Below, piece after piece: positions 22,691 through 34,869 of a DNA stretch of 64,000 nt. The position numbers and the translations under genes were made by a program. The notes below the pieces were generated by a model. The model was not told the origin of the DNA and did no database searches. It worked only from the letters and a program-made list of their open reading frames with translations. This DNA is from Papio anubis. Its lineage: Eukaryota > Chordata > Mammalia > Primates > Cercopithecidae. Each line of letters opens with the position of its first letter. Position 1 is the stretch's first letter. The stretch is taken from assembly GCF_008728515.1 (NCBI RefSeq), contig NC_044989.1:75293754-75357753 (forward strand), written 5' to 3'.

Positions 22691-23164
22691 TGAGACTTCT
22701 GATGCTGGTAGCTGCGACTGATGCAGTTCCTCCTTAAACCCAGTGAATAACCTGTGGTCATGTAGCTTTCACACTTAATCCTACATCACAAGCAAACCTG
22801 AATCTGCAAACCTTCTGGGATGGTCCTGCAAACGCAAGGTGACCATGAACTTGTGGTTCCCCAGAGCCCCCTTTGCATTGAGGGCTTTTGAGGCCATCTC
22901 TCATTTGATACTAGCTGAGCAGCCTCGTTCCTCCTGCTCTTTCTCAAATGTCCCTCATGTTCTCTCTCCTTCTCACAACATGGTGCTAGATTCTTGACTT
23001 TTTACTTCCTGGAAAAAAAATAGCAGGTCAATGTGGCTTCTTGACAGTAAAAGAAAGCAATACTCATGTATTTCTTGGTTGACTCACATCTGGATGTTAC
23101 AGCCAAATTCCAAAGATCTTTGAAAGTTCTCTTGGAGGCAGGCAAAAATTGCAACTGGTTAATC

Positions 23165-24560
23165 GATAAATTCAACAAAGATTTATTCAGCACCTATTCT
23201 ATATCTGGTCCTGTGCTAGGGGCTGCGGACACTGAGGAGAGTTCCAATTGTTTTCTTCTTCTGGAGCTCACAGTCTGCAGGGGAGTAGTGCTGAAGAGTG
23301 TGCCATGGGAAGTGGCTGACAGTGGTTACCTCTTCAAGGGGAGTGGAGACATTGAGTAGGGGCGTGAGTGAGCCTTTTTCAAATATAGATACAATGTAAA
23401 AATGAAAAATAAGCCTAAATACAATGGTCCAGTGTTTTGTGCATGTGTGTAAGTGTATAATGCGTTGGTGAGATATTCAACCAAGCTGGTCAGGGAAGCT
23501 TCCTGGAGGAGAATTGCATGGCTAAGCCCTGATACACAAGTAGGAGGTAGGCAGGGGAGGTGGGCACTATCGGGAGGGGAGGGAGCAAGTGCAAAGGCAT
23601 GGCGAAGGAGCCTGGCATGAGGCGGGCACTAAGATGCCATTTGAACTGAACAGGACATGGCTGTGTGAGGAAGTGCCAGAAGACTTGGCTAGAAAGGAAG
23701 ACAGAAGCAAATCACAAAGGGCCTTTTATGATAGCCTGGAGCGTTGTGATTTATTCTGAAGTTGGTGGAAAACCATGAAGTGGTTTTAAACAGAGAATGA
23801 AACACGGTCAGATGCTTGTGCTCTGGCAGTAGTGGAGCAAGTGGACGGAGGTGGGAAAGCCCAGAGGCAGTGAGCCTTTGGGGTGCTCTGCGGACCCGGC
23901 AGGATGTGGCGCTGGCCTAAGTGAGGGCTGTGGCAGGACGGATGGATGATAGGAGGGGAGAGATTCAGGAAGCACTGTGGCTTGCAGGAAGAGCTAGTGG
24001 ACTTGGCTGTGGATGGCAGAATTTACCTGAATTTCTGGCCTGGGTGAATTGGGGAGTGAAGGTGACTGTCACTAGTGTGGGGACCCAGGAAAGAGGAACA
24101 GGCTTGTCGGGGGGAGTTGGTAGATTGTCTTTTGGACATGTTGACCTTGAGGGCCAGTAGTTACATGTCTGGATCTGGATTTGGGCTGGTATTAGATTTG
24201 GGAGTCCTCATGTGTCCAAAAACCATAAGAAGACAAGGGGATGCAAGACGGCTACACGAAGAGAGGAGGTTCACATCTAGGGGGTGGGGGCAACACCAGG
24301 GGAAAGGCTGGAGGGGAGAGGGAGGAGCGGGGGAGAGAGACTCCAGGGGCAGGTAGAGTCTGCCTTTGTGAGGGTGGGAACTTGATCTCTGTTTTTGGAC
24401 ATCAGAGACCCAGGTCAGATTCAATTTTAGTGGCATCATCAGAGAAAGTGATGATGGACCAGGTGAGTCAAGTGGGAAGTGAGGAACTAGAGGCAGTGGG
24501 TGTAGACTCCATTCTTAATACACTTGGCCATGGGAAGGAGGGGAGAGAGCAGTCGTTAAT
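23165..24560 (-). repeat. Long L2 LINE remnant, antisense
   Basis: From the L2 tail ('tcaacaaagatttattcagc', 'cctgtgctaggggctgcgga') through 'gtcagggaagcttcctggag', 'gagcaagtgcaaaggcatgg', 'aaagggccttttatgatagc', to 'tttggacatgttgaccttga' and 'tttgggagtcctcatgtg'. About 1.4 kb is traceable, heavily mutated. The 185-codon plus-strand frame at 24241-24798 is a by-product. Confidence 0.75.
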
Positions 24561-25289
24561 TGGGGCCAAGGGCCAAAGGAAGCTGTCTGTGTGTCTGGTT
24601 GAAAGGATAGGGGATATGTCTACCCTGGGTTATAGAGACCCGAGTACATGTCCCATCTTTCTGCTCTTCAGAGACAGGCCAGGACAAGGCCTCCATCAAC
24701 TGCATCCAGACACAAGTCCTGGGCAGGAATGTCCCAGAGTCACCCTGTCTCGCGATGGGGTGAGCCATCAAGGTAGATGCTCAAGCGCACATATTTAATT
24801 CATGGAAGAACTGGTGTCACAGGATCCCCATGCTCAAACACCGCTGCCTCCTGGTGGAGTCAATTCCCCTGGGGCAGCTCCTCAGTGGGAAGGCCACACT
24901 GACACCTACCAATGAACAAGACAGGGAACGAAGCAAATTCTTACTGCAGTCTCTGCTCAAATTGCACAAGTCAGAATTTCGTTGTGTTGTTCTCCAGGTT
25001 ACTTTTTATATACGACTATTTCATCTGCTTGATTAGATTAAATGTTCCTTATAGGCAGAGCCCATGTGGTGCTCCTCTATTTTCATCACCAAATCGGCAC
25101 CAAGGAAATACTTCATAGAAAAATATCATCTCGGGTTTCAAAAAACATTAGAATTCTCACCATACTTGTCCCCCTCATCCAGCAAGAAGCCCTCTTGACA
25201 GCATTCTCCGTAGAAATTGGCCCAGCATCTGCTTGAATGAGAGTGCCTGAGCTTTTCTTACCTATTTATTCTGTAATAGATAGGTTTCT

Positions 25290-25917
25290 CACTACAAGTA
25301 CTATATACTCATTGTCGATTTGAAAATACAGACAGGCATTGAAAAAAACTTCAAGGTTTTTCTAATCATGTCACCTAGAAATAAATTCTGAGAAAATGGA
25401 TTGATACCTTCCTATATCTTCCTACACACACTCATATTTGTACACACATAAGCATACTATTAGATTACTTTAAAAACAATGCTATGTCACAATCATCTTT
25501 TTATGTCAATAAATATTTCTATAACAAAATTTTTAATAGCTGCGATAATGTTCTATTGCATGGAGGTACCGTAGTTATTTAGCTAGTCTTCTATTTCTTC
25601 TATTTGGTACATTTGAGTTATTTACAATATTCTAATATTTAAGTGATACTTTAATTAACATATTCAAATATGTGTTGTTGCTTCCATTTTTATTTCCCAA
25701 GATTAAAGTCACCAGACCTAAGTTAAAGGGTTTTTAAAAGGTTTGATATATATGGTCAATTTCCAGAAAATGTGTGCCAATCTGTACCAGTTTATGAGAT
25801 TACCCTTTCATTTGCACAGCTGCACTGGGCATTGTCAAGTATCACAGTGTTTGCCAACATGATAGGTCACACATGGTCCTCTAATTCTTAACTCATTGTA
25901 AATTAAAATTTTATAAT
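25290..25917 (-). repeat. L1M(E) fragment, 3' piece of a split element
   Basis: Antisense L1 3' region: 'gctgcgataatgttctattgc', 'tagctagtcttctatttc', 'ggtcaatttccagaaaat'. Continues at 26265 beyond an inserted LTR. Confidence 0.65.
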
Positions 25918-26259
25918 TGTATTAGCCCATTTTCATGCTGCAGATAAAGACATACCTGAGACTGGGTAATTTCCGAAAGGAAGAGTTTTATTAGACTTAC
26001 AGTTCCATGTGGCTGGGGAGGCCTCAAAATCACGGCAGCAGGTGAAAGGCACATCTCACACGGTGGCAGACAAGAGAAAAACTTGTGCAGGGAAACTCCT
26101 CTTTTTAAAACAATCAGATCTTGTGAGACTTATTCACCATCACAAGAACAGCATGGGAAAGACCTGCTCCCATGATTCAATTACCTCCCACTGGGTCCTT
26201 TTCACAACACATGGGAATTCAAGATGAGATTTGGGTGGGGACACAGCCAAACTATGTCA
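25918..26259 (-). mobile_element. MST-family MaLR solo LTR with 5-bp target duplication
   Basis: Complete reverse-oriented LTR beginning TGTATTAGCCCATTTTCATG and ending in the complement of TGACATAGTTTGGCTGTG. ATAAT at 25913-25917 and 26260-26264 is the 5-bp target duplication. It interrupts the surrounding L1. No internal viral sequence remains. Confidence 0.9.
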
Positions 26260-26264
26260 ATAAT

Positions 26265-26800
26265 TACGCTTTTTCATCATTTTCATTTCCTTTTTTGTGA
26301 ACTGCCTGCTTGTATAATTTACCCAATTGTATATTGGGGTGTTCACATTGTCTTTCCTAATTTGCAAAGAACTCTTTATGGCGTCTATCATATTATACTT
26401 AGAAGGGCCTTCTCCATTCCAAAATCACAAAAACATTTACTGATATTATTTACTTATTTATTTTCATTATAACTATTCAGCCCATGAAGGATTTATTTTG
26501 TGGTGAGTATTATGAGAAGAAACTCCAAATATTTTTTTCTCCAACGTCGTTTACATTTTTCCCAGGACCACTTATTGGATACTCTATCCTTTTCCTGATG
26601 ATTTGAATTTGCACTTGGACCACATACCATTCGCTATATTCTTGGCCCTGTTTCTGAGTTTTTGTTCTGTTTCCTTCATCTATCCCTCCTTACTGGTGTC
26701 AGCTCTGCACCATCTCAATTTTTATGACTTTGTAATACATCCTTTATCTATGGCAGTACAAATCTCCTCTTATTTCTGGGATAGAAACTGACCTGGATTA
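26265..26800 (-). repeat. L1M(E) fragment, 5' piece of the split element
   Basis: Antisense L1 ORF2 end: 'ttttgtgaactgcctgcttg', 'ttgtatattggggtgttcac', 'gaactctttatggcgtctatc', 'ttttcccaggaccacttattg'. Confidence 0.7.
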
Positions 26801-27124
26801 CTGTGGTCTGAACTCAGATCACACAGGACTTGAATCGTTGAACAAATGAACCCTTAATAGTGGCTGCACCATTAGAATGTCCTGAATTTTACTTAGTTTT
26901 TAAAATAAAATAGCTTCAGACCTGCACGTTTCTTATGAAGAAGGTTAAAGAATGGTCTCAGTTATTCACAGCCGGGTTGTCAGCTTCTCGGAAGAGATCA
27001 GGTTGTAAATCCACTGGCCCCTCCCAGCATGACATGCATGATGAAGTGTAGTGGTGAATGCTGTTGGTCTGCCTTGGATCTCATGTCCCCATTACAGATT
27101 CTTTCCTGGGCAGCAGTCTTAGGC

Positions 27125-27157
<33 letters not shown>

Positions 27158-28150
27158 GAAAGGGTATGTTGCCAGGAATGGCTCAAGAGTCTGGGAATGC
27201 TCTCACGAGAGGTATTGAAACACAGACTCACGCAGGAAGAAGCTGAGCTCCCTCACCCACACTCCTCCTCACTCCAGTCTGCTTAGGGAGAGGAGGGAGG
27301 GCAGTAATGGTATTTGAGGAGGCAAGTGGCTGATAGTCTTGCCTGAAATTTCAGCTGGGTGGATATGTTAAGAAAACAAACAAAACTTGAATTCTAAAGC
27401 TTCTGCAGGCTTTGAATTGCTGTGAGAGAACAAGTTAGATGGTCTTTGGGTTGGCTGGGGACCTTACTGTATTTTGGGATAAGAAAAAATAGGCCAGAAG
27501 CCTAATTTAGGGGGGAGTGAAAATGCTAAATTGATCTCTGTGGGAAAAAAATATCAAGAGTACAGGTAACAAGAAAAAGGGAGAAAGATTCCATATTAAG
27601 CATGACAGAAAGAGGGGCGAGAAAGAGCATGGGTACACCTGAGCCCCATGGTTGGAAGAGGGACTTGCAAAAGGACACAGCCAGCAAGACATTTCCTGCA
27701 GGGATGGCTGCTCAGTGCATTGTAAGAACAGTGGTATCTGAGTGCGGACTCAAGAAAACACAATTTTGTCCTAGGCTGTAATTCCCTGATTCCACTCCTC
27801 AAATCTTTAGTAAAATATGCCTCATCCAAAAATTCCATGGTAGTGTGGCTTTGAGAAAATAAAGGAGAGTGACTGTTTCCCAGAGTGGAGCCAAGTGGGC
27901 AGGCCAGAGCTGGTGGCAACCACAAAGCGCCTAGTGGTAAGTTAAGGTTCTTAGGGTGGGGAACGGGATGTGGTGGAGAGGGAGACCCTGCCTCAGGCAG
28001 CAGGGAGGCAGAAAGGGACCTCCTGAATCTGTATGATGCTCCCTGGTCAGCCTTCCCAGCCTGGCAAGATGTCAGTCATCTGAAGATTCCTGGAATCTCT
28101 TGAGGATGTTCTTCAAGTCCCCCAGCCCCAGATACAGAAATGTGAGACAG
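26801..28150. other. Intronic stretch without recognised family
   Basis: No exon or repeat identified apart from the A27 tract at 27125-27151. Confidence 0.5.
27125..27151 (+). repeat. A27 homopolymer without an attached Alu
   Basis: 27 uninterrupted A. The upstream 200 bases are not Alu or L1, so it may be a slipped A-run or the tail of an unrecognised retrocopy. Confidence 0.95.
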
Positions 28151-28154
28151 GTAA

Positions 28155-28174
28155 CTGCCACCAGGTGGCGCCAA
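28155..28174 (+). promoter_or_regulatory. Candidate CTCF binding site
   Basis: TGCCACCAGGTGGCGCC matches the CTCF core (CCANNAGNNGGCGC form) closely, with both CpG-containing and CCA positions intact, in non-repetitive DNA. Occupancy cannot be judged from sequence. Confidence 0.55.
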
Positions 28175-30489
28175 TCTGCAGCCGGCACCTGGACCAATCA
28201 GGATTCATTTAGGTGACCGGCATTTCAGTAACCTAGCAAGAAAGCAGCATGCATTTTATGAGGTAGAATTCATTACACGCCACACAGTGCCCACCTCCCA
28301 ACCCCTACATTTCTTACCATGTCATGGTACAGTTTTCCGGTATGTGGGGTATTTTGTTTTAAACCTCTGTAGCATGAGTTTTGCAAATTCCCTTGGAATA
28401 TTGCAACCCTATTAAGGACAAGACTGCATTTGATATATGACATTTGCTCTGAGTATCAGTGGGTACTGATACATGTTTTGCTGATATAATCCACCCGCTT
28501 TCAAACCCTCTTAACTCTATCGTGTTGTGCTCTGCTTGAGGCTGAGTTAGCTGACTATCGCATCGCTGCAGTGGAGGGCTTTTTGCTGGGTGGGTAGGCA
28601 GGGACAGATCTGGGATGAACTTCTCTCGCTGCAGCAGCTGGAATGAACACTGAGCTGGGGGTGGAGGTTGTGGGAGACGGATTGGATACACACAGCAGAA
28701 GTGAAACTTGTATTTTATCATTCTGCCAAGCACTCCAAATAAGCTTATTTTTGGTGGGACATTGTTTAGAAACTGCTTCAATTGGTGCCAACGGATATGA
28801 GTAAACATTTCTTGATATAGGTAAGTTACACCACAAATGTGGGTGTTGGTTGGTATTTTACACTTCCTCTCATCTCTCTGGAGTTTGAAAAAGCACTTAA
28901 AATAATCAAAACACTTTAGTCCCAATAGCCTGTGACTAATAGCCATCCATGTCTCTAAGTCTGGACTAAGCATCCAGACTCATAGCCCTCATGCTAAGTG
29001 CCCATTCTCTTTGCTGTGCCCTGAAAATATGTACTCTTCACAAGACAAATATTAATACAGCCACTACTAACAATTGGCCAGGAACCTTTCTTCTGAGGAA
29101 ATTTATTATCAAGTGCAATACAATGTAAATAGCTATTGGCTTGCAAAAGATGTAGAAATTTCATATTTTCTACCTACAGTAGTTTCATTGTAAAGGTGTT
29201 TCTGGAGAGTGGATTCCACTTCATCTCATTACCTCTGGGACTTCGGGTAAAAGACAGATATTGCTAACCCCATTTTAAAAGGAAAAATTAAGCTGTAGGG
29301 AAGGTAATTGTCTTGTTCAAGTCACTCAGGGTTGAAATGGGAATGGAAAACAGATCAGTCCTTGTCTAATTTCAACCTTGTGCATTTCTTTCTCTTTCTG
29401 CTCAGATGAGCTAAGAAGAAGAATGGATAAATGTCGCTCAGAGCAGGGAAACCACAGTTTTTCAAGAATGAACAAATACATCAAGCACAAAAATTATCTG
29501 CAGCATTTTATAATGGCAGATAGTTTATTGAAAAATTGTGTAGCTTAAAAAAGCAGGCCCAGGATTGAAATTCATCTAGATGGGTGACTTGGAATGCGGC
29601 CAAGTCTTGGATTCCATTTTATGTCGGATTCATTCTTGTATTTCCACAGCCTGTTCCTGTCTTGAACCCTGAGCCCACAGAGACTCTCGGTTGACTGAAA
29701 TATGTGGGAAAGACAAACACCCTACTTTTTGTTTCTTAGCCAAAAGTTTCTTAGCATAGACAATAGACCATTATGTCATGGCCATGAGGCACATAGGCTG
29801 CCAGTCTTCAGTTTCCATTAACAAATTCGGCAATGCAATTTATGCATCTCACAAGAAATCATCAAAGATACTACATTAATCAATTTGAAGTCTGTTGTGA
29901 ATTGTATTTGAGAGGACAAACATTTTAATGTGGGAGTGTTGACAGATTTTTCTACCTCCCCAAGGCAGCCAAGGAGAATCTAATAATTTCTGGACTATCT
30001 TTTATGCAACCTCCTCCTTTTACAAAAAAAAAGTCTTTATTGCTGGAAGAAAAGCTAAGCTAATTTTGCAATTGAGACAGAAAGTCTATGCAGATTGGAT
30101 GAGGGAGAGGAGGTTTTGATTGGAGAGGGTCCGAGGGGAGCAGTAGGGGATTATGAGAGCAGGAGGTTAGCTAAGACAGGGATTTTTTTTTTTTTTTTAA
30201 ATAGGTATTGTGGTGGACAATTGTTTGGGGGCACTTTTTAATGGAATTTCTATTTTATCACTTTTGCTAATTAAGCCAGGCTTCCTCAACTTGACAGTTC
30301 TTAGATGCTGAATCATGCAGATTTAGGCTTTATAAAGGTTTCATATATATTGTTAGCAAAGTCACCTGTTCAGGTTTGAGGCCAGCCCTGTGTTGAGGTA
30401 GCATCTTCAGTTATGGGCGAGGAACATGGGAAGACGAGGCTGCGTAGCTGCCACTAGGCCTTATGGGTTCAGCCACCCAATTGTTCATG
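28175..30489. other. Largely unique intronic stretch
   Basis: No family is recognised over most of it; a weak MIR-like piece lies near 29270-29380 (minus). It includes the longest open frame of the window (204 codons, minus, 28359-28973), which has no recognisable domain. Confidence 0.5.
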
Positions 30490-31075
30490 AACCCTCTATT
30501 TTGTACTAGGTGCTAAGGGTTTAATGGTGAAAAGAAATGACATGGTCCCTGCCTTTGAGATGCTTAATGTATAGTGGGGAAGACAGATAATAAACAGATG
30601 TATCCGCAAATAAACATAAAATCATAAATGTGCTAAGTGAATACAGGAACCAAACAAGGGGAGTGGTAGAGAGTACCAGGGGTATCCACACAAAGGACTC
30701 TGATAAGGTAATGTTTAACAGAGACCTGAAGGTCAAAGCAGTGATGTGAATCATGCAGTGGTGGGTGCCCGATACAGAGACAAGAGTAGGCACAGAGGCC
30801 CTAAAGTCCAAATGAGCTGGGCACATTTGAGAAGCCAACAGAATGCCTCTGTGGCTTGAGTGGAGGGGTTGAGAGGTGAGGGCCCTGAGATGTGGCGGGG
30901 GCCACAGCCTCTAGGATCCTATAGGCCATGCTGTCAGGAGCTGGGCCTGCAAATTGCCAAGTTAAGTCACTGAAGGAGTTAGGCAGGGTGGGATATGATC
31001 TGGCTTTGATTTGATATGCAAGCCTGGGCCCTGGTGAGAGGCTGCACTTTCATCTGGGCAAGATGTGATGGAGAC
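30490..31075 (-). repeat. L2 LINE fragment, antisense
   Basis: L2 tail pattern: 'tgctaagggtttaatggtg', 'acatggtccctgcctttgag', 'gggaagacagataataaaca', 'gagacctgaaggtcaaagca', 'cctataggccatgctgtcag'. Probably continues past the LTR at 31504. Confidence 0.75.
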
Positions 31076-31089
31076 TGGGACTGGAAGGC

Positions 31090-31504
31090 TGTATCAGTCA
31101 GGGTTCTCTGCAGAAACAGAGCCAATAGGAGATATCTATGTCTATGCCTCTAAGTAGCTATTTACCTATCTATTGAGATTTATTTATTTTAAGAAATTGG
31201 CTTACACAATTGTGGGGGTTGGCAAGTTTAACATTTGCAAGGCAGGCTGGCAGGCTGGGAACTCAGGTAAAAGTTGACATGGTCCTGAGGCAGAATTCCT
31301 TTCTTTCTGGAAAATCTCAGCATTTGCCCTTAAAGCCTTCAACTGATTGCATGAGGATCCCTCACATCATGGAGGGTAAGCTGCCTTATTAAAAGCCAAC
31401 TCATCATAAATATTAATCGCATCTACAAATACCTTCACAGCAACATATAGACTAGTGTTTAACAAGTAGCCTTGCCAAGGTGACGTGTAAAATTAACCAT
31501 CATA
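31090..31504 (-). mobile_element. Solo LTR-like repeat inserted beside or within L2
   Basis: Well-known interspersed repeat form from TGTATCAGTCAGGGTTCTC to 'aaaattaaccatcata', with 'ggcttacacaattgtggggg' and 'gccttcaactgattgcatga' inside. TG...CA-type ends and near-matching 5-bp flanks (AAGGC / AGGGC) suggest an LTR; family name not certain. Confidence 0.65.
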
Positions 31505-31574
31505 AGGGCACAGCTGGATGGAAAGAGCTGGGAAAATTCAGGGCATGATTTGGAAGCATTCCAGTAACAGTAAT

Positions 31575-31790
31575 AATAACTACCACTACCACCACCATAA
31601 ACATGTTAATAGCTGACGCTGATACAGTGTTTCCTATATGGCAGGCTCTCTTTTAAATGTTTTACATATATAACCTCATTCAGTTCTCCCAACAGCAATC
31701 TCTGTTTTACAGATAGTAAAACTCAGGTACGAAAATTGCAAAGTGCTTACGGACTGCACTTAGCATAACTCAGGACACCATTCACAGAGA
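31575..31790 (-). repeat. MIR SINE fragment
   Basis: Antisense MIR-like: 'ttacatatataacctcattc', 'tctgttttacagatagtaaa', 'gcaaagtgcttac'. Confidence 0.5.
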
Positions 31791-31976
31791 CTATTGGGTA
31801 AATAGCACCCCCTTGAGTTGTGCAATCCAGTTGACCCTGAGAGACAGTTCAAGTAACTGGCCCAATAATTCTCCATTGTAGAGATTAGCATTGTTAAGGG
31901 TGGAAAGAATTATAAAACTATATGGGAAGGAATGCCATCAGTATGGTATACATACTTTTTAAAAATTATATATACA

Positions 31977-32340
31977 TAATACGGTTTGGCTGTGTCCGCA
32001 CCCAAATCTCATTTTGAATTGTAGCTCCCATAATTCCCACTTGTCATGGGAGGTACCTGGTGGGAGGTAATTAAATCATGGAGGTGAGCCTTTCCTGTGC
32101 TGTTCTCATGAAAGTGAGTAAGTCTCACAAGATGTGATAGTTTTATAAAGGGGAGTTCCCCTGCACCAACTCTCTTGTCTGCCGCCATGTAAGATGTGAC
32201 TTTGCTCCTCCTTTGCCTTCTGCCATGATTGTGAGGACTCCCCAGCCACATGGAACTTTAAGTCCATTAAACATCTTTCCTCTATAAATTACCCAGTCTC
32301 AGGTATGTCTTTATTAGCAGCGTGAGAACAGACTAATACA
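31977..32340 (+). mobile_element. MST-family MaLR solo LTR
   Basis: Full-length LTR in plus orientation: 'acggtttggctgtgtccgca', 'gttttataaaggggagttcc', 'gccgccatgtaag', ending 'agcgtgagaacagactaataca'. It has lost the initial TG. Same family as 25918-26259 but opposite orientation. Clear target duplications were not found. Confidence 0.85.
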
Positions 32341-32379
32341 GTATATATATAAATATATATATATTTATTAATATAGTGA

Positions 32380-33224
32380 GTTTTAAAAAATAACAGTTTT
32401 ACTTTAGAATAGTTTAGATTTACAGAAAAGTTGCACAGATAAACAGAGTTTCACAGTGGCTATTCCACAGCCAATGCCCCCTTTTACTAACATGTTATTA
32501 GTGTAGTACATTTGTCACAATTTATGAATTAATATTGGCATATTATTAACTAAAAGTCCACACTTTACTCAGATATCCTTAGTTTTTCTCTGATTTTTTT
32601 TCTGCTCCAAGATCTCACATTCCATTTACTTGCCATGTCTCCTTTAACCCCTTTGGGCTGTGACAGTTTCTCAGACTTTCCTTGTTTTTGATAATATTGA
32701 TTGTTTTGAGGAGTATTGGTCAGATATTTTGTAGAGAGTCCCTTATCTGGAATTTGTCTGATGTTTTTCTCATGATTAGAATGGGGTTATGGCTTTTTGG
32801 GAGGAAGTGCCATTCTTATCACATCGTATCAAGGGTATATGCCATTATTATTTATCACTGTTACTTGATCTCCAGGCTGAGACAGCGTTGTCAGGTTTCT
32901 CCACTGTGAAGAAACTCTTTTTTCTTTCTTTCCATACTCTAGTATTTGGAAGCAAGACACCATGTGCTGCCTGCATTCACAAGATGAGGAGGTATGCTCC
33001 CTCTTTGAAAACAGATATCGATATGAACTTTTTGGAATTATCCTGTGTGGGAGATTTGTCTATTCTCTCTCATTTATTATTTATTTATTCAATCCTTTAT
33101 ATCAGTATGGACTCATGAAATTTATTATATATTTGGCATTATAATTCAATATTATCTCATTTATTTTGCTCTAATTGCTTCAACGTTGGACGTTCGGAGC
33201 CCATTCAATTGACCTACCCACAAC

Positions 33225-33266
<42 letters not shown>

Positions 33267-33420
33267 GAGCACTTCTTTTCTGGAAATACCAGGTGCTTCA
33301 GGCTCATGTCAGTGCACTGCTGCTGTCATACAATCAACCATTTCTCTAAGGAGCCCTGGTTCCTTTTATTGGAGAATGGTATTAAAAACCACCATCTAGA
33401 TGCTGGGTGGTACAGAGCCT
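32380..33420 (-). repeat. L1M-family 3' region, antisense, about 1 kb
   Basis: 'acagaaaagttgcacagat', 'tagtgtagtacatttgtcac', 'tttctcagactttccttg', 'ctcatgattagaatggggtt', 'tccactgtgaagaaactc', 'cagtatggactcatgaaatt', ending 'ggttccttttattggagaat'. Confidence 0.75.
33227..33262 (+). repeat. (TG)18 microsatellite
   Basis: 36 uninterrupted bases of TG inside the L1M fragment; likely polymorphic. Confidence 0.97.
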
Positions 33421-33659
33421 TGTTAACTTTTCCAAATGAAATCATGTTAATTATGCCATTTCTTCCCACATGTATCTTTCAGAGTGAGTAAAATTATCCT
33501 ATTTCTTCCTTAGAAGAAACTAAGGAAATGGCCTCCAAAGGTCACACAGCAGACCTCGAACTAGACCCCGAACCTCATGGCAACAAGCCTTAAGTTTCTT
33601 CTAGCCACACTTTTATTTTCTGCATTGTTTCTCCTACGTGTCTCTGGGTAAATTTCATG

Positions 33660-33850
33660 GATTCAAGACTTTTTACTCATTTAATTCTCATAACAACCAG
33701 AGAAAACATGTACTGCTATATCCTTATCTCTACTTTGTAGGTGAGGAAGCTGAGGTACAGACAGGTAAGCAGGCTATGCATAGCCATGCATCTGGTGAGT
33801 GGCAGAGGTCAGACATGGACTCAGACCCTCCAATGCCATGGGCTCTAGTC
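33660..33850 (-). repeat. MIR SINE, cut by a hAT transposon
   Basis: 'tttaattctcataacaacc', 'gtgaggaagctgaggtacag', 'tctggtgagtggcagaggtc', then 'ggctctagtcctctatgg' where the next element begins. Confidence 0.75.
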
Positions 33851-33858
33851 CTCTATGG

Positions 33859-34195
33859 CAGGGGCCGCAAACTATGGCCCCAGTTCAAAGCAAGTCACCA
33901 TCTGTTTTTATATGGCTTGCAAATTAAGAATGGTTTTTATATTTTTAAATGACCAGGAAAAAAAAAAACCCAGAGAATAATATTGTTTTATGGCATGTAA
34001 AAATTACAAAATTCAAATGTCAATATCTGTAAATAAAATGTCCTTGGAACACAGTCATGCGCATTCACATAAGTATTGTCTGTGTCTGTTTTCGTGCTCT
34101 GGTGGCTGAGTGGAGTAGCTGTGGAAGAGACTGTAGGACCTGCCAAGCATCAAATATTTACTACTTGGTCTCTTAGAAAAATTTGTTGATCCCTG
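33859..34195. mobile_element. Non-autonomous hAT (Charlie group) transposon with 8-bp target duplication
   Basis: Ends CAGGGGCCGCAAACTATGGC and complement CAGGGATCAACAAA form imperfect terminal inverted repeats. Flanks CTCTATGG (33851-33858) and CTCTAAGG (34196-34203) are an 8-bp target duplication with one mutation, as expected of hAT. No transposase remains. Confidence 0.85.
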
Positions 34196-34289
34196 CTCTA
34201 AGGGAAAAATCTAAAGTCATCAGCTTAAAACTGTAAAGGGAAGGCGCTGAGTTACAACTATTATAGAGGAAAGCAGCCTAGGCTGGGCC

Positions 34290-34850
34290 CAACTCTTGCC
34301 AATGCTGTACCTTCACTGGCCTTATTTCTGCTATGGAGATGCCCTCCCTTATCTGGCACCAGTCCAAATCTTATCCTTCTTCAAGGTCCATCTTGTGCTG
34401 CTGGGAGCTTCTCTGGACCAGTACGGTCTTCCTAATCCCTCCCCACTCTCATCTCCCAGAGCATTCAGCATCGACTTACTTTTTGATTAGCTGATGCCTT
34501 GTGCAGTTCTTCATTTCATGCACATTAGCTTTATCTTCCAAGTGCTCTGCAGGCTCCTATAAACCAGAGACCTCACATATCTTTCTTCTTCACTCCCTAT
34601 GTTATCAACCACAGATTAAGTTTTCTAAAACCCTGCTCTGATCATTGATACAAATGACCTTCCTGTCCAGGCTTCCAATTGCCTATGAAATTAAGCACAG
34701 ACTCCTTAGCACAACAGTTAAACTCTCCATAATGTAATTCCCAACCTTAATTCTCACTACTTAGTGTCCAGATTAATGCTTGGCATAGAGTGCCTGCTCC
34801 ATCAATGCTCCCTCCTGCTCTCCCTCTCTTTGCTTTCTCTCATGCCCTTG
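34290..34850 (+). repeat. L2 LINE 3' fragments
   Basis: 'ttcttcaaggtccatcttgt', then 'aatgaccttcctgtccaggc' and 'tgcttggcatagagtgcctg'. Diverged; may be two pieces. Confidence 0.55.
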
Positions 34851-34869
34851 CCAAACTAGAAGAGAGAAC

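Noticed and set aside
24241..24798. 185-codon plus-strand frame
   Set aside because: Mostly the antisense of an L2 remnant; no domain.
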